NCBI GenBank assembly: GCA_029168955.1 | Contig: JAPDOI010000187.1 | Span: 930,001-994,000 of the forward strand | DNA length: 64,000 bases | From: Aplectana chamaeleonis | Taxonomy: Eukaryota > Nematoda > Chromadorea > Rhabditida > Cosmocercidae | Reading direction: 5' to 3' | Part shown: piece by piece, positions 47,005 through 57,227 of the stretch | Position numbering within the stretch: position 1 is the stretch's first letter | Layout of the letters: the number at the start of each line of letters is the position of its first letter | Position numbers and translations under genes: made by a program | The notes under the pieces: generated by a model | Database searches by the model: none | What the model saw: the letters and a program-made list of their open reading frames with translations, nothing else | What the model was told of the DNA's origin: nothing

Positions 47005-47309
47005 TCAGATTGAAAAAAAATACAACGAATCATCGTGGTGACCATAACACAATAAATGTTCGGAGATCTTCGACTGATATTGCTGCTTCAATCGTACAGC
47101 GCATTTGAAGACACGCGTGCAGTCTACTATTTCAGTGTCGTCTTTCGAAACATCTTCCTCTCCGAAAGTAAATTCGTCACTATCCAAGTCACCTTCATGA
47201 TAATCGGATTCGACCTTTCTGCTCCCACATTTCTCAACGACTACATGTCGGTACAGAGAGTTTTTTTGAGGTCTGACGTTTGGAAAGCAATGTACCGCAG
47301 CGAATCCTG
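47005..47309 (-). pseudogene. Possible zinc-finger-like exon or remnant
   Basis: After an acceptor-like CCCCTCTTCAG the minus-strand frame is open for about 100 codons to a stop. It starts GFAAVHCFPNVRPQKNSLYR, then HVVVEKCGSRKVESDYHEGD and an acidic stretch EEDVSKDDTEIVDC. The 'C ... SLYRH ... C' spacing recalls BTB-associated (lola-type) C2H2 fingers, but one expected Cys is replaced (PNVRP), so a zinc site is unlikely to be complete. It could be a decayed gene piece. No partner exons were recognised. Confidence 0.22.
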
Positions 47310-47368
47310 AAGAGGGGAAGTGGTAATCCTTGCTTGTTAGCTAAAAAAGCATTTGATTAAGCAAGCAT

Positions 47369-47652
47369 TTACTGTGCTTTTCTGAACCGAATTCCGGTCC
47401 GCAATCGCGTCTCGGCAGGCTTTGCGGCCGCACGCGCTCGAGTTAGTCGGGTTTCCAGCGCCAAAGCCGACTCGATATGCCTTTTTTATACAGTTTTCTC
47501 CAATTTCGTTTAGTTTCGAGTATCTAAAACCCACCTAGAGTCAACGGATCGGCGGCTGCCGCGCTGGAAACTCTTTCGACTCAAAAGCGTGCGGCCGCAA
47601 AGCGTGTCGAGACGCAATTGCGGACCGTAATTTGGCCAAGAGAAGCACAGTA
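47369..47652. mobile_element. MITE, family G copy 3 (both arms present)
   Basis: CTGTGCTTTTCTGAACCG, CGGTCCGCAATCGCGTCTCG and GGCTTTGCGGCCGCACGCGC at the left pair with inverted GTGCGGCCGCAAAGCGTGTC, GAGACGCAATTGCGGACCG and GAGAAGCACAG at the right. The loop carries AACCCACCTAGAGTCAACGG, which is also in copy 1. Confidence 0.75.
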
Positions 47653-48260
47653 GTAAAAGAGTGATCGAAGTCGGCGGTGTATATAAATTATTTTTAACCC
47701 CCATGCTCAGAGGCAGTCGTTGTGATAGCGCCTACAGTTTTTGTTGCTCTGGAAAGTAGTGTGAGGAATTGCCTGCCGAAGTGGAAAGAGCCAAGAAGCT
47801 TACCTTCTTGAAGAGGAAGTCTGCGACTCTCCAGAATAAGCTCGAAACATTTTTCTGCTGGAAAAATATTGATGGATGATGGAGATAAGGCGGACAATAC
47901 AGATAATGCGGATAGAACCAGTAACACTCATAGTTGGAACTACAAACGAAATGTATTTCTTCACTCCAGAAGCACCATTCGGAAGAAAACTGCGATATGG
48001 CTGAGACGGGTATTGCAAAAGGTGCCACTCTTCTTTCCATATTGATTGTAAAGAAGGAAGGATTGGACTTAGATACCCAGGTCAATAGCTTAGCAAACTA
48101 AAAGAAAAACTTAAACTACAGAAGATGGGGTAGCCGACGTGAGAAGGGACAGGAGCAATTGTATGGCTCCACTAATGCTAGAAGTCCAACGTCTTCCTTT
48201 GACAGATGAGTAGATACATGCCAGGAGACACGTGACCGTCATTGCAAACCAACAGGTCTG

Positions 48261-48386
48261 AGGCCTAGTGCATACTGCCCGCGACGAGCGACGCGACATC
48301 GTGATTGAGATAGATATTCACAGAAAATCAATATAGTTCAAATGCAGTGTCGCTGTCACGCGTCGCAGCCAGTATGCACTAGGCCT
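48261..48386. repeat. 126-bp hairpin element with 17-bp perfect termini
   Basis: AGGCCTAGTGCATACTG and CAGTATGCACTAGGCCT are perfect inverted repeats. The inner arms GCGACGAGCGACGCGACA and GTCGCTGTCACGCGTCGC also pair in part. It interrupts the minus-strand open frame at 48111-48299. Confidence 0.7.
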
Positions 48387-48700
48387 GACTACTGGCGAAG
48401 GAAAGTTATTTGCAGGAAGTGGCTACTTCGAGCGAAATGCATCCTTCCAATGTCCATTTTTGGCATGAAATTGGAATTTAACTTTTTTAGCTGCTCTCCG
48501 TTACTCTGAACAACAGCATGTTTAGCGTTTGACTCATAGGCGTATCGCAGCGCATAGTTTACGATACCCTACTGCACTTTGTGATGCACCGATTTCAACT
48601 TAAAACCAGCAATCGTTCTACGGTATGATTGTACGTACACATAAATATTCTGCAATGATGGGCTCAGAAGAGGTGTTCCAAGGTCGCAGCTAACATATTC

Positions 48701-48946
48701 TTCACTTCCGCACTGCCGTTCAGTCCGCAAAGTGCGCTTGATCGCGAAATCGTGCTGCAGCGCGGTTACGAGTATCCTCAGACAGGGATAAAGGGATCAC
48801 CCGGGCGGTGGGATCACCCGGGCACCAGAGGCCAAAAGCGCCCGGGTGATCCCACAACCTTGTCTGAGGATGTTCGCAACCGCGCCGCAGCAAGATTGCG
48901 CAATCAGGGTGCACTTTGCGGACTGAACGGCAGTGCGGAGGTGAAC
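48701..48946. repeat. ~245-bp palindromic element
   Basis: TTCACTTCCGCACTGCCGTT and CAGTCCGCAAAGTGC at the left pair with inverted GCACTTTGCGGACTG and AACGGCAGTGCGGAGGTGAA at the right. The inner arms GTTACGAGTATCCTCAGACA and TGTCTGAGGATGTTCGCAAC also pair. Three copies of GATCACCCGGGC-like sequence lie near the centre. Confidence 0.75.
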
Positions 48947-49064
48947 TGTAGCCACTTGGCGCACTGAGAGCAAGCGCCGTTGAATTAGAAACGAGGTAAC
49001 GAGTGCCGATCCCTGCTGCAGACGCTTTCTTTGCACTTCTGAAAAAGTTTCATACTCATTATCC

Positions 49065-49575
49065 AATTTCTGAAAATTTAGCTTTGTGGCAAAAGTAGCG
49101 AATTGGCAATGTCATTTAGAAGTCGAAAAAGACTTCAAAACTATCTTGAAATATTTTTAAAAAGTGATTTGGCGTGAAAATAGCCTGGAGTACTATAAAG
49201 GCAGGGAAATGAAGTGAAATAACCAATAAATACGATTTGGTGGTCGATCATTTCACAAGCTTCACCGTTAAACTTATCAAAACGAAATCAAGGACGATAT
49301 GGAATGGAGCGTTGCGTTCACCTAGCATGGCATATGCTGATTCCCTTATTAAATCTTTCAAAAATGGCTTAATGTTTCCGTTGCGCGCTTGATTTCGTTT
49401 TGATAAGTTTAACGGAGAAGCTTGTGAAATGATCGACCACCAAATCGTATTTCTTTGGTTATTTCACTTCATTTCCCTGCATTTCCCTACTCCAGGCTGT
49501 TTTACGCCAAATCACTTTTTAAAGATATTTCAAGATGCTTTTGAAATTTTTTTTGGAAGCTAAATTTCCAGAAAT
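49065..49575. mobile_element. MITE with long (~200-bp) inverted arms
   Basis: The arms share AAAAAGTGATTTGGCGT, AGCCTGGAGTA, CAGGGAAATGAAGTGAAATA, ACGATTTGGTGGTCGATCAT and TTAAACTTATCAAAACGAAA in inverted order. The loop is only about 100 bp (about 49290-49385). The outermost 15 bp (ATTTCTGAAAATTTAG and its mate) are less well matched. Confidence 0.75.
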
Positions 49576-49704
49576 TTCACATATTTTTCCCAAAGGTTCC
49601 CTTTCTGACTTCAATTTTGCTCCACGATTTCCATTTTGGAATGATGAAACATCTAACAGAAGATATTGTCGTATGAGTAAATTTTTTGAAACCTATGACT
49701 TAAT

Positions 49705-49844
49705 GTCGGCATGGATCCTGAAGAGACTTTGCGTTCCTCATTGGAGGTTGGCGCAAACTCGGTGCGCCTATGCTATAGCATATGGCACCGTGTTTGCGCC
49801 GACCTCTAACAGTGAACGCAAAGTCTCTTCCGGATCCATGCCGA
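49705..49844. repeat. Palindromic hairpin element, family P, copy 3
   Basis: The termini GTCGGCATGGATCC and GGATCCATGCCGAC are perfect inverted copies. The arms AAGAGACTTTGCGTTC and GAACGCAAAGTCTCTT and the GGTTGGCGCAAACTCGGTGC segment pair around a GCTATAGC centre. It is the best-preserved member of the family. Confidence 0.8.
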
Positions 49845-49869
49845 CCATACATCCATAAAAAATAACCCT

Positions 49870-50180
49870 CATTGCATTTGGTGCAAAATGTGAAAAATCG
49901 ATATTACTGATCATTAATTATCGTTTGATCTTGCATGATGAGCGGAATTTCCCAAACAAATGACTTAGAGCCATCAACAATCAAAAATCATTGCGGCATT
50001 TTGTCCAACAGGCAAAAAAATCAATTTTATTGATCGCTATTTATCGATAATGACTAATGAGCAAAATTCCTCAATCAAGAAAACCAATCCCAAAATCAAT
50101 CACCACTGTTCGCCGCATTTTGTGCAAAATGCACGAAAATCGATAATATTGATTATCGATCGATGACGTGTCATGAGTAA
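49870..50180. repeat. Three diverged tandem units of ~121 bp
   Basis: Landmarks near 49874, 49998 and 50117 recur in order: GCATTTTGTGCAAAATGC-like, AAAAATCGATAATATTGAT-like and TAATGAGCAAAATTC-like. Identity between units is moderate. AT-rich; no coding. Confidence 0.5.
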
Positions 50181-51293
50181 CTGTGTTGATTGGCTGCAAA
50201 TTCACCCACACACCCCGGTCTCCACAGCCGCAGCAGAAAAAAGCAGTTTTCGTGCTCCACGGCTAATTTAGTATGTACGCCCACGATTCCGAGGTACCCT
50301 TCAAAGTTAAGGTATCAAGTTCAAATTGAAATAGGAGCGACCTGCATCCATTTCCAGCCTCCTGTCCAAAAATGAGTTCCCTAGCATAATTTTAACTGGT
50401 AGCGCAAGATCGTGAACGCCGTCTGTAAAAAAAAGGGAGATTAAGTTTCCGTACATAGCAGACGACCTAGCTCCAAGTGACGCTGGGGGTTTGCATCTTT
50501 TACGGTTGTTATTGATCTGACTCCCCAGCGACCACTGCAGCCGGCCTGTCGCTGACGGTGGAGTCATAGCGGCAGTAGCGGCTGTCACTAATATTATCAA
50601 TACCATCGTTAAGCCCGTGCCGTCCTCGGACATGTTGAATGCGCCAGCAGCCCAGCGTCATGCGTCAGCGTTTCAGCGCTGGCGCATGATGCTCCGACGC
50701 CTTGACGCTCTGCCACTGGTCGTCTGCTATGGACGGAGCCTAACAGAGAAAACTTGCGGTTTTTCAAAATTTTCTCAAATCCTAGGTAACCATTCGAAAC
50801 CATTTTATAGACCTTATATTCAACTTCTTGCGCTCTTTTCAATGCAGTTTAGAGCTAATTTCCACCTTCAGCCTAAACTTAGATTTCGAAAAGCGCGTTG
50901 CGCGCGTTTCCGATTCGAAACCAAATCTGGTGCACGCTTCGCGCGCACCACAATGTGCTAGTCCCGAAGCAAATTTATAGGTAAGACAGAAAAAAATAGA
51001 CGTGCAGCAAATTTATAGGTGGGGCAGAATTGGAAAAAACACAGCCTTTCACAATGAGCACAACTAATGAAACAATTTGCGATGGGAAGAACTAGTACCG
51101 TACGAGAAGAATGGTCTTCAGAAGAACCTGGCGCGAATCACGAGTATGCGAGGAGCTTTCTGAGTTTTTGTGCCAAGAATCAGAAATAGACCGTAGACAT
51201 CGGTCGAATAATTCAAAACCGGTAACGCACAAATATGTTAAAATCGCGAGCTGAGTTATAATACTGTGACTATGACTGTGATGCGCTTGTACA

Positions 51294-52020
51294 TACAACA
51301 CCCGCGCTAGCTCTTGTAAAAACGTGGAGCATTTGCCAATTTAGGCGAAAAAAAACGTATGATGCTTGCAACTTTTTTGAGCGAAGACTTTTTTGGATTC
51401 TGAAAGCGCTATCAAATCTACAGCTAAAAATCCTTGCTTAATACGTGCTTTGTGGACCGGAGCTCCCTAAAATCGCTTTGTTTTTGGAGGACATTGTTTT
51501 TGCGGTCGTTTCTCAAAAACGTCGCGAGCCGCGAAACTGTAAGAAGTAATTGTACAAGTAATATGAGACCAAACTTCATGTTTTCTTCATAAATTGGATT
51601 CAGGTCGGACAATCTCGAGATTTGAGCACGTGAAATTCCGGAAATCCTTCATTAAACACGTTTGATAACTTACCGAAAAGTTGAAATTGTGTTTCGAAAA
51701 CCATAAAACGTTATATATGATTTGTGAAGAAAACGTGGAGTCGCTATTCTATTACTTGTACAATTACTGCTCAAAGTTTCACCGCGCGCGAAGTTTTTGA
51801 AAAACTATTAAAAAAATCATTTCCTTCATAAAATACCACGCGATTTTGTGGAACTTCGGCCCACTAGTCACATAATTAGTTAGCAATTTGATCTGTGAAT
51901 ATGATGACGTTCTCAGAATTCGCAAAAGCCTTCGTTTAAAAAAAGTTACAAGCATCAGACGTTTTTTTCAAGTTTGGCAAATGCTCCCTGTTTTTAAAAA
52001 AACTTAGCGCGGGTATTGTA
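51294..52020. mobile_element. MITE with ~250-bp inverted arms
   Basis: TACAACACCCGCGCTAG and GGAGCATTTGCCAA at the left pair with inverted TTGGCAAATGCTCC and CTTAGCGCGGGTATTGTA at the right. Inner pairs include GATGCTTGCAACTTTTT with AAAAGTTACAAGCATC, and GTAATTGTACAAGTAAT with ATTACTTGTACAATTAC. Length about 727 bp, no transposase. Confidence 0.75.
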
Positions 52021-53522
52021 GAGTTCGCGCAATAATTTTAGTCTGATGAATGGACGGGGCTGCGACGGTAGATCATCCCGCACGAATCGAAACCCTATTG
52101 TCCATACTTTAAATTTTTCTCAACTTTTGGCAACTGACGGTCCAGATGCGGTCCATCCTGCTTGACCCTCACATATGTATGGTGTGTTAATACACGCCAA
52201 ACACCATTTTGAGGAGTTTGGCGCCCAATTTTTGTGAAACCCTTTAAAACAACTCAGTTCCTCAAAACTTTCTGCTCGTGTCTATGTTGTGGGGTATAAA
52301 CATATCACAGTCCTTCATATAATAATGGCAGATGATGAAGCTACCTTACGAATTAAGGAAATAATTAGTAGAACTACAGAGCTGGCTCACCAGTCCGTCT
52401 GTCCGCATAACGAGAATCCAAATTGCGATCTCGTAAAGGGCCGCGCTCGCGCTGCGCAGGGCGGATATTAGGAAATGTCTCACATTCTTTTCTTTCTTGA
52501 CTGATTGTCCTCTCGAACCGCGCACCATGGTGGCGGGCAACGTCTTCATACGATGGTGTGCTCAGGCTGTGACGCTGTGTACAGAGGTCCAAATTGGAGT
52601 GTTGTGGATTTCTCTGAAGAAGTTGCGTAATGCTTTTAAGGCTGCCGCACCTCTCCATATGCGCATTCTGAGCCATTAGTTGCCAACAATACCTGGAAAG
52701 ACTTCTTGCAGTGCAAGAAAAGTGCTCAGATACAAGCTTCTCTGATTTTTTCGAATTTCGACCTTCAAAGTTTTAACGTATTAGTGGTAACCAAACGGTG
52801 ATTGAAATAAGTGACTCACAACAAGTATTTTGTTTTTGCTAGCAGCGTCTTGTTGCTAAGTTTTTGCCCTTTTCTCATCAGTTGGTGGTCGCTCTCTAAA
52901 GCCGATGACATCAGTTGTGCAGAATTTTCGCATAATTTAAGTCTTCGGGTTCATGATATAGTGAGAGCTAAATGGAAGCTCTGGCTCTACTTATACACAT
53001 TAACACCTGAAGCTTTATCGATGTATCATTTGGTTATTGTAGGTAGACTCTGAAGCTGTGAAGGCCAAGTCATAGAGATCGCTGCACAATAGCATCAACA
53101 AATTGCCGAGGTTGATGAGAAGCGAAAAAAAGACATCTGAAAAATTCACCTCTGAACGTTGCTTCACTCTGAACTTCCGGCGCAGCTGCAACCTGTTGCT
53201 TGCATGAAACTAAGTTCTCAGGTGCTGCTAGAGGGATGATTACTGACGCCAGGTGTAAAATTGTGTTATGGCCCGCTGTTAATAGCTCTTCGGGAAAGTT
53301 ACTCATGTCACATGTAGGCGTACTGTCTGCACTTTAGAACCACTTATTCCGTTGATGTTCTTGAAGAATCAATCGAAGTCGTTTCATGAGTGTAGAGCAC
53401 CGTCGCCACTAGCGAATTCTATTGCTGCTTACTTTCTACGTCATTAAAGCCAGAATCACATTGCCGTTGCGGCGATGCGTGAAAAAAAGCGGTATCGATC
53501 AATCGCGAAGATATTGTTTTTC
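52021..53522. other. Unassigned region with weak open frames
   Basis: At 52325 an ATG after a TATAAA-like element (GGGGTATAAACATAT) opens a 48-codon frame (MADDEATLRIKEIISRTTEL ...) ending at 52471. At 52811-53053 a frame begins with a hydrophobic, signal-peptide-like stretch. Neither has recognisable homology or a convincing continuation, so they are recorded but not called as genes. Confidence 0.3.
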
Positions 53523-53664
53523 GCAAGGAATCGATTGTTTTCATAGGCACAAATGAAGTTCGTGGGGTTAAATGGGAAGAGGTAATCATCGGGCAGGGAA
53601 TCGATTGTTTTCATAGGCTTAAATGAAGTTCGTGGGGTTGAATGGGAAGAGGTAATCTTCAGAG
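53523..53664. repeat. Two-copy tandem duplication, 70-bp unit
   Basis: The unit GGAATCGATTGTTTTCATAG through GGGAAGAGGTAATC occurs at 53527 and again at 53597 with a few substitutions. It lies just downstream of the Tc3-like transposase gene, where the element's left terminal repeat would be expected. Confidence 0.75.
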
Positions 53665-53705
53665 AATAGTTGACATCTCTGTTTTCAACCATATTGCCAA
53701 AATTC

Positions 53706-54782
53706 TTAGCAATTATGCATATCGCCGTAACTTCTAGGTCCTCCTTTGTACTTCGTACCTTCAAACATCCTTTTTGGCATACTGGAGAAGAGGTTTGCAA
53801 TGAGACCAGGCTCCAAATTCTGCCATGCCTCCATAATAGCCTTCTTAAGCTCTTCAACCGTTTTAAATTGCTTGTTGTTGGCATAAATCCTTCTCACTAG
53901 TATTCCCCATACGTTCTCGATGGGGTTCAAGTCGGGTGAACAGGCAGGCCATTCCAAAACCTCGACGTTATTGGACGCCAACCAAGTTCGAGTAGACTGA
54001 CTTGAGTGAACTGACGCATTGTCTTGCATGAAAACAAAGTTTCGACGACGGTGACGGCTAAGGAATGGAAGCATGTGGTCCTGGAGAACCTGCTGATAAT
54101 CTGAACTGTCCATTCTGCACGACACAAATGCGAGTGACAGAATGCCAAGGCTCGAAATTGCTCACCAGAGCATGCAACTTCCACCGCCGAAGGTCCGCTT
54201 CGAAAAGTAGAGTGGTTTCTTGCGAAGATCCCTCCAGTACGACGCAAATCCATCCGGGCCATCCAAGTTAAACTTTTTTTCGTCGGACCAGATCACCTAA
54301 ATAAATATCTTGGCAGGAATTGCAGTTTTGTTAACAGGCAAGTGCCACGATAGAATACAACATACCTGATTCCACTTCGTTGTCAAGTTCCTCTGAATAA
54401 ATTGAAGTCTGGCAGCTTTGTGACGACTTGTTAATCTTGGCGCCGCCTTCATGGTTTGTCGCATGATATGTTATTGACCTTTGATAGCTCTCCAGATGGT
54501 CATGCTTGACGCAGACACTCTCAGATCAGCTTTCAGTTGTCTTATGCTGGTCGTGGAACTCGAAACATGACGTCCAATTTGCCTCGTGGTAGCCTCGGAA
54601 AGCATCCTGGGCCGGCCCGGACTCCTCTTCTTGTCGTAGTTTCCTGGATCTTTCAAGTAGTTGCAAATGGAGTTGGGAGACCGACCGATCTCGTCGGCGA
54701 TTCGACGACAGCTTAATCCGAGCTTGTGCAGAACATCTATCTGAGCTTGTTCTTCCGAAGAGAGGTAAAATCCACGGGGCAT
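53706..54782 (-). pseudogene. Tc3-like transposase, one intron, two nonsense codons
   Basis: Cut-and-paste transposase. The start MPRGFYLSSEEQAQIDVLHK at 54782 begins a paired helix-turn-helix region (LSCRRIADEIGRSPNSI; RQLKADLRVSASSMTIWRAI). An intron of about 69 bp spans 54365-54297 (GTATGT to TTATTTAG). Catalytic motifs: first Asp in VIWSDEKKFNLDGPDGF, second in FVFMQDNASVHSS, third acidic residue in SPDLNPIENVWGILVRR, with 34 residues between the second and third (DD34E). The total of about 335 codons is normal for the family. The frame carries TAA at 54471-54473 after WRAIKGQ and TGA at 54162-54164 after SCMLW. Otherwise it is intact, so it was probably inactivated recently. Confidence 0.85.
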
Positions 54783-55066
54783 GATGAGTAGTGAGGAGAC
54801 AAGTGGATATGCTAACTGCCTATAGCGTTTGATCTCCAATAACGATCAATATAGATCAAAACGCCGAGCTGTCCCTTTGTTTTTGATACACTGCCATTTT
54901 TTTGTTATTAAAAATTATACACCAACACTGACATGACATAGCACTTATACTTAGGTTTTCAGACATGCTTAATCGAATGGTAGATGTTTCAAATTGTTTG
55001 GAAAAGTCAGAAGTCCAGAATCGTGAAAAAGTGTGGTGTCCCTTTGTTTTTGATAGGCACTATATA
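53706..55066 (-). mobile_element. Tc3-like Tc1/mariner transposon, left terminus not found
   Basis: It encodes a DD34E transposase (see the gene entry). The right terminus GTGTCCCTTTGTTTTTGATA then GGCAC is at about 55037-55062, next to a TA-rich flank. A second copy of the same motif (TGTCCCTTTGTTTTTGATA) lies about 168 bp inward at 54870. This paired spacing matches the two transposase-binding sites in Tc3 ends. No matching inverted terminus was found to the left of 53706, so the element is probably truncated or rearranged there. Confidence 0.75.
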
Positions 55067-55574
55067 TATCTGTAAAAAAGGGGTCTCCGAAGCAAAAGTG
55101 GTTTGGTTAGCGTTACAAATGTTTCAACAAAAAGGGAACAATAGGAAAGCGGAATGAGGAGAGTCTACAAAAAATGAACAATATCCTCCAAGAACTCTTT
55201 TCTTTTTCGAAACTTCCAAACAGCGGAAACAAACCGTTGCGGTTCTCTATGAGGAAGCGCTTTTGGCTCCATAAAGGACTTTGATTATGTGAGCGCCGAT
55301 AAAATATGTATATATGCATGTGTACCTAATAGCTATCATTAAAAAGAGGAGATGATATCAAATTGTTTTAGGGAACCAGTCAATTCTTCCTCGTAAAAAT
55401 ACCACAACGGTTTGTTTCCGCTGTTTGGAAGTTTCTGAAAAAGAAAAGAGTTCTTGGAGGATATTGTTCATTTTTTGTAGACTCTCCTCATTCCGCTTTC
55501 CTATTGTTCCTTTTTGTTGAAACATTTCTAACGCTAACCAAACCACTTTTGCTTCGAGAGACCCCTTTTTACAG
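55066..55574. repeat. Foldback MITE with ~180-bp inverted arms (element B)
   Basis: The arms share CTGTAAAAAAGGGGTC, GAATGAGGAGAGTCTACAAA, TCCTCCAAGAACTCTTTTC and ACAAACCGTTG in inverted order, with a loop of about 150 bp. It matches the element A foldback in both arms and loop (GCATGTGTACCTAATA compared with GCATGTAAACCTAATA). Confidence 0.8.
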
Positions 55575-55614
55575 AATTGTTCACTTTTTCTTGATATTAC
55601 GCTGTAATATCCCA

Positions 55615-56690
55615 TGCAAAGAATTTCGAACAAAGACCTCTTCATCTCCTCTAGATCAGTCCTCTTTCTGTGGTCACAAGAATCAATGACCCAAAATGTT
55701 GTAAAACTATCTCAGAAAAATCACTCGATGTGGCTGACAAGACCGATGTTCACATGATATTAGCTAAGAAATGAATGATATCCATGATATAGTTCCACAT
55801 AATTCATTCATATTGATTGCGTCAGCCAAATCTGGCTACACCGGTTGTTACTTGCACCTTCCATGTTTTTCATACGTATCGAACGGGTCAGCCACGGTGA
55901 TTTTCTCATCAAACTCTGTCAGGGGCTCTGACAGGGCTTTAGGCCCCGTGTATAGTTGGTCGCTCAGACGTAGCCAGCCCGGTCGAGCGTAATCATGAAA
56001 GCCTGCTGGCCTTCAGCCGGATGCAGAATCTTCCCGCAGTTCTTCGCTTTCAAATGAAACTAACTTAAAACCTGACAGTCAGAAACTACCTTCCATTCCA
56101 TCTGGACACTTCCACATCAGTGAAACAAAGCAGTTTTACATACTCATTATTTCGTTTCCGCTCGCCCCATTCCTTCGCAGAACAGCCGCTTCGATTCCAT
56201 GAATCTGATATGAAAAAGCTCTGCTGAGCTGCGAATGGAGACAGTTCTAACAATTTGTTTTTGAATATAGATGCTGATAAGCAAGTACCATTTATTGCAG
56301 AAAAAATCAGAAGGCTGGTGAAGAAGAATGAGGGAGCACTCAAAATGGGGTTGTGTGAATGACCTAACCGCGTTACGAAACTGAAAAGTAGCCTGGCAAC
56401 AATGACCTACATAACATCTCAAGCTTTCTGCACGCTATGCTTGTCATCCTTACACTTTTACAAAAGTTTTGCAAGGTGTTCTCATACTCCTGCGCAAATC
56501 CCGAGGCATCCAGCACACTATTTGAGACAACTAGCGCAAAGCTCAACCTCCTTGCTGATTCTTTGAGGTATGCTGCATAATTTCTCGGATGGCTAGCATC
56601 GAGTCTGGGCTCCTGCTCACTCTACGAGGTGGTCTGCACAACTTTTCGGATGACCAGCAACGGGTCCAGAACACCTGCCCTTTATCCGGG
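55615..56690. other. Spacer of composite element B
   Basis: No gene or dispersed repeat was recognised in this stretch. Short open frames have no homology I recognise. In element A the corresponding spacer is only about 100 bp, so this segment is either an insertion in B or a deletion in A. Confidence 0.4.
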
Positions 56691-56737
56691 TTTCCACGAC
56701 GTCCCGATGACGTCATCAGAAGCCCGAAGCACTTTTT

Positions 56738-56939
56738 GGGACTATCCTAGACAGGGGTGGGGGGGGCACCCACGATTTTCTCATGAAAATGGATGGAAAA
56801 CCTGATAAAAGATGCTTGATGCTGCTATCAATCATTGTTGTTGATGAAGTTCTGTAGAAATACTTCGATTGATAGCGTTATAGATCGGTGGTTCATTCAA
56901 TTTCTGAATTGAATCTTGAGTGCCCCGTCTAGATAGTCC
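56738..56939. mobile_element. hAT-like MITE inside the 42-bp array, copy 1
   Basis: The termini GGGACTATCCTAGAC and GTCTAGATAGTCC are inverted copies. The array sequence GCACTTTT is present on both sides, an 8-bp target duplication as in hAT elements. The interior holds GATGCTTGATGCTGCTATCA and GATGAAGTTCTGTAGAAATA. Confidence 0.75.
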
Positions 56940-57032
56940 GCACTTTTCACGACGTCCCGATGGCGTCATCAAAAGCCCGAAGCACTTCTCTCGATGTCCC
57001 GATGACGTCATCAGAAGCCTGAAGCACTTTTT

Positions 57033-57227
57033 GGGACTATCTTAGACGGGGCCACCCACGATCCTCTCTTGAAAATGAATGTAAAACCTGATAAAAAATG
57101 CTTGATGCTGCTATCAATCATTGTTGTTGATGAAGTTCTGTAGAAATACTTCGACTGATAGCGTTATAGATCGCTGGTTCATTTCATTTCTGACTTGAAT
57201 CCTGAGTGCCCCGTCTAGGATAGTCCC
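57033..57227. mobile_element. hAT-like MITE inside the 42-bp array, copy 2
   Basis: It is nearly identical in interior and flanks to copy 1, including the GCACTTTT duplication, and lies 295 bp downstream with about two minisatellite units between. The shared insertion site shows that one insertion was copied together with the array rather than two independent insertions. Confidence 0.75.

Noticed and set aside
47732..48299. Minus-strand hydrophobic frames resembling membrane-protein exons
   Set aside because: There is an acceptor-like and a donor-like site around 48095 and 47812, but two frames are equally open, the upstream frame is cut by a hairpin element, and no family is recognised.
52325..52471. 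Possible first exon after a TATA-like element
   Set aside because: It is only 48 codons with no recognised continuation; recorded in the region entry but not called.
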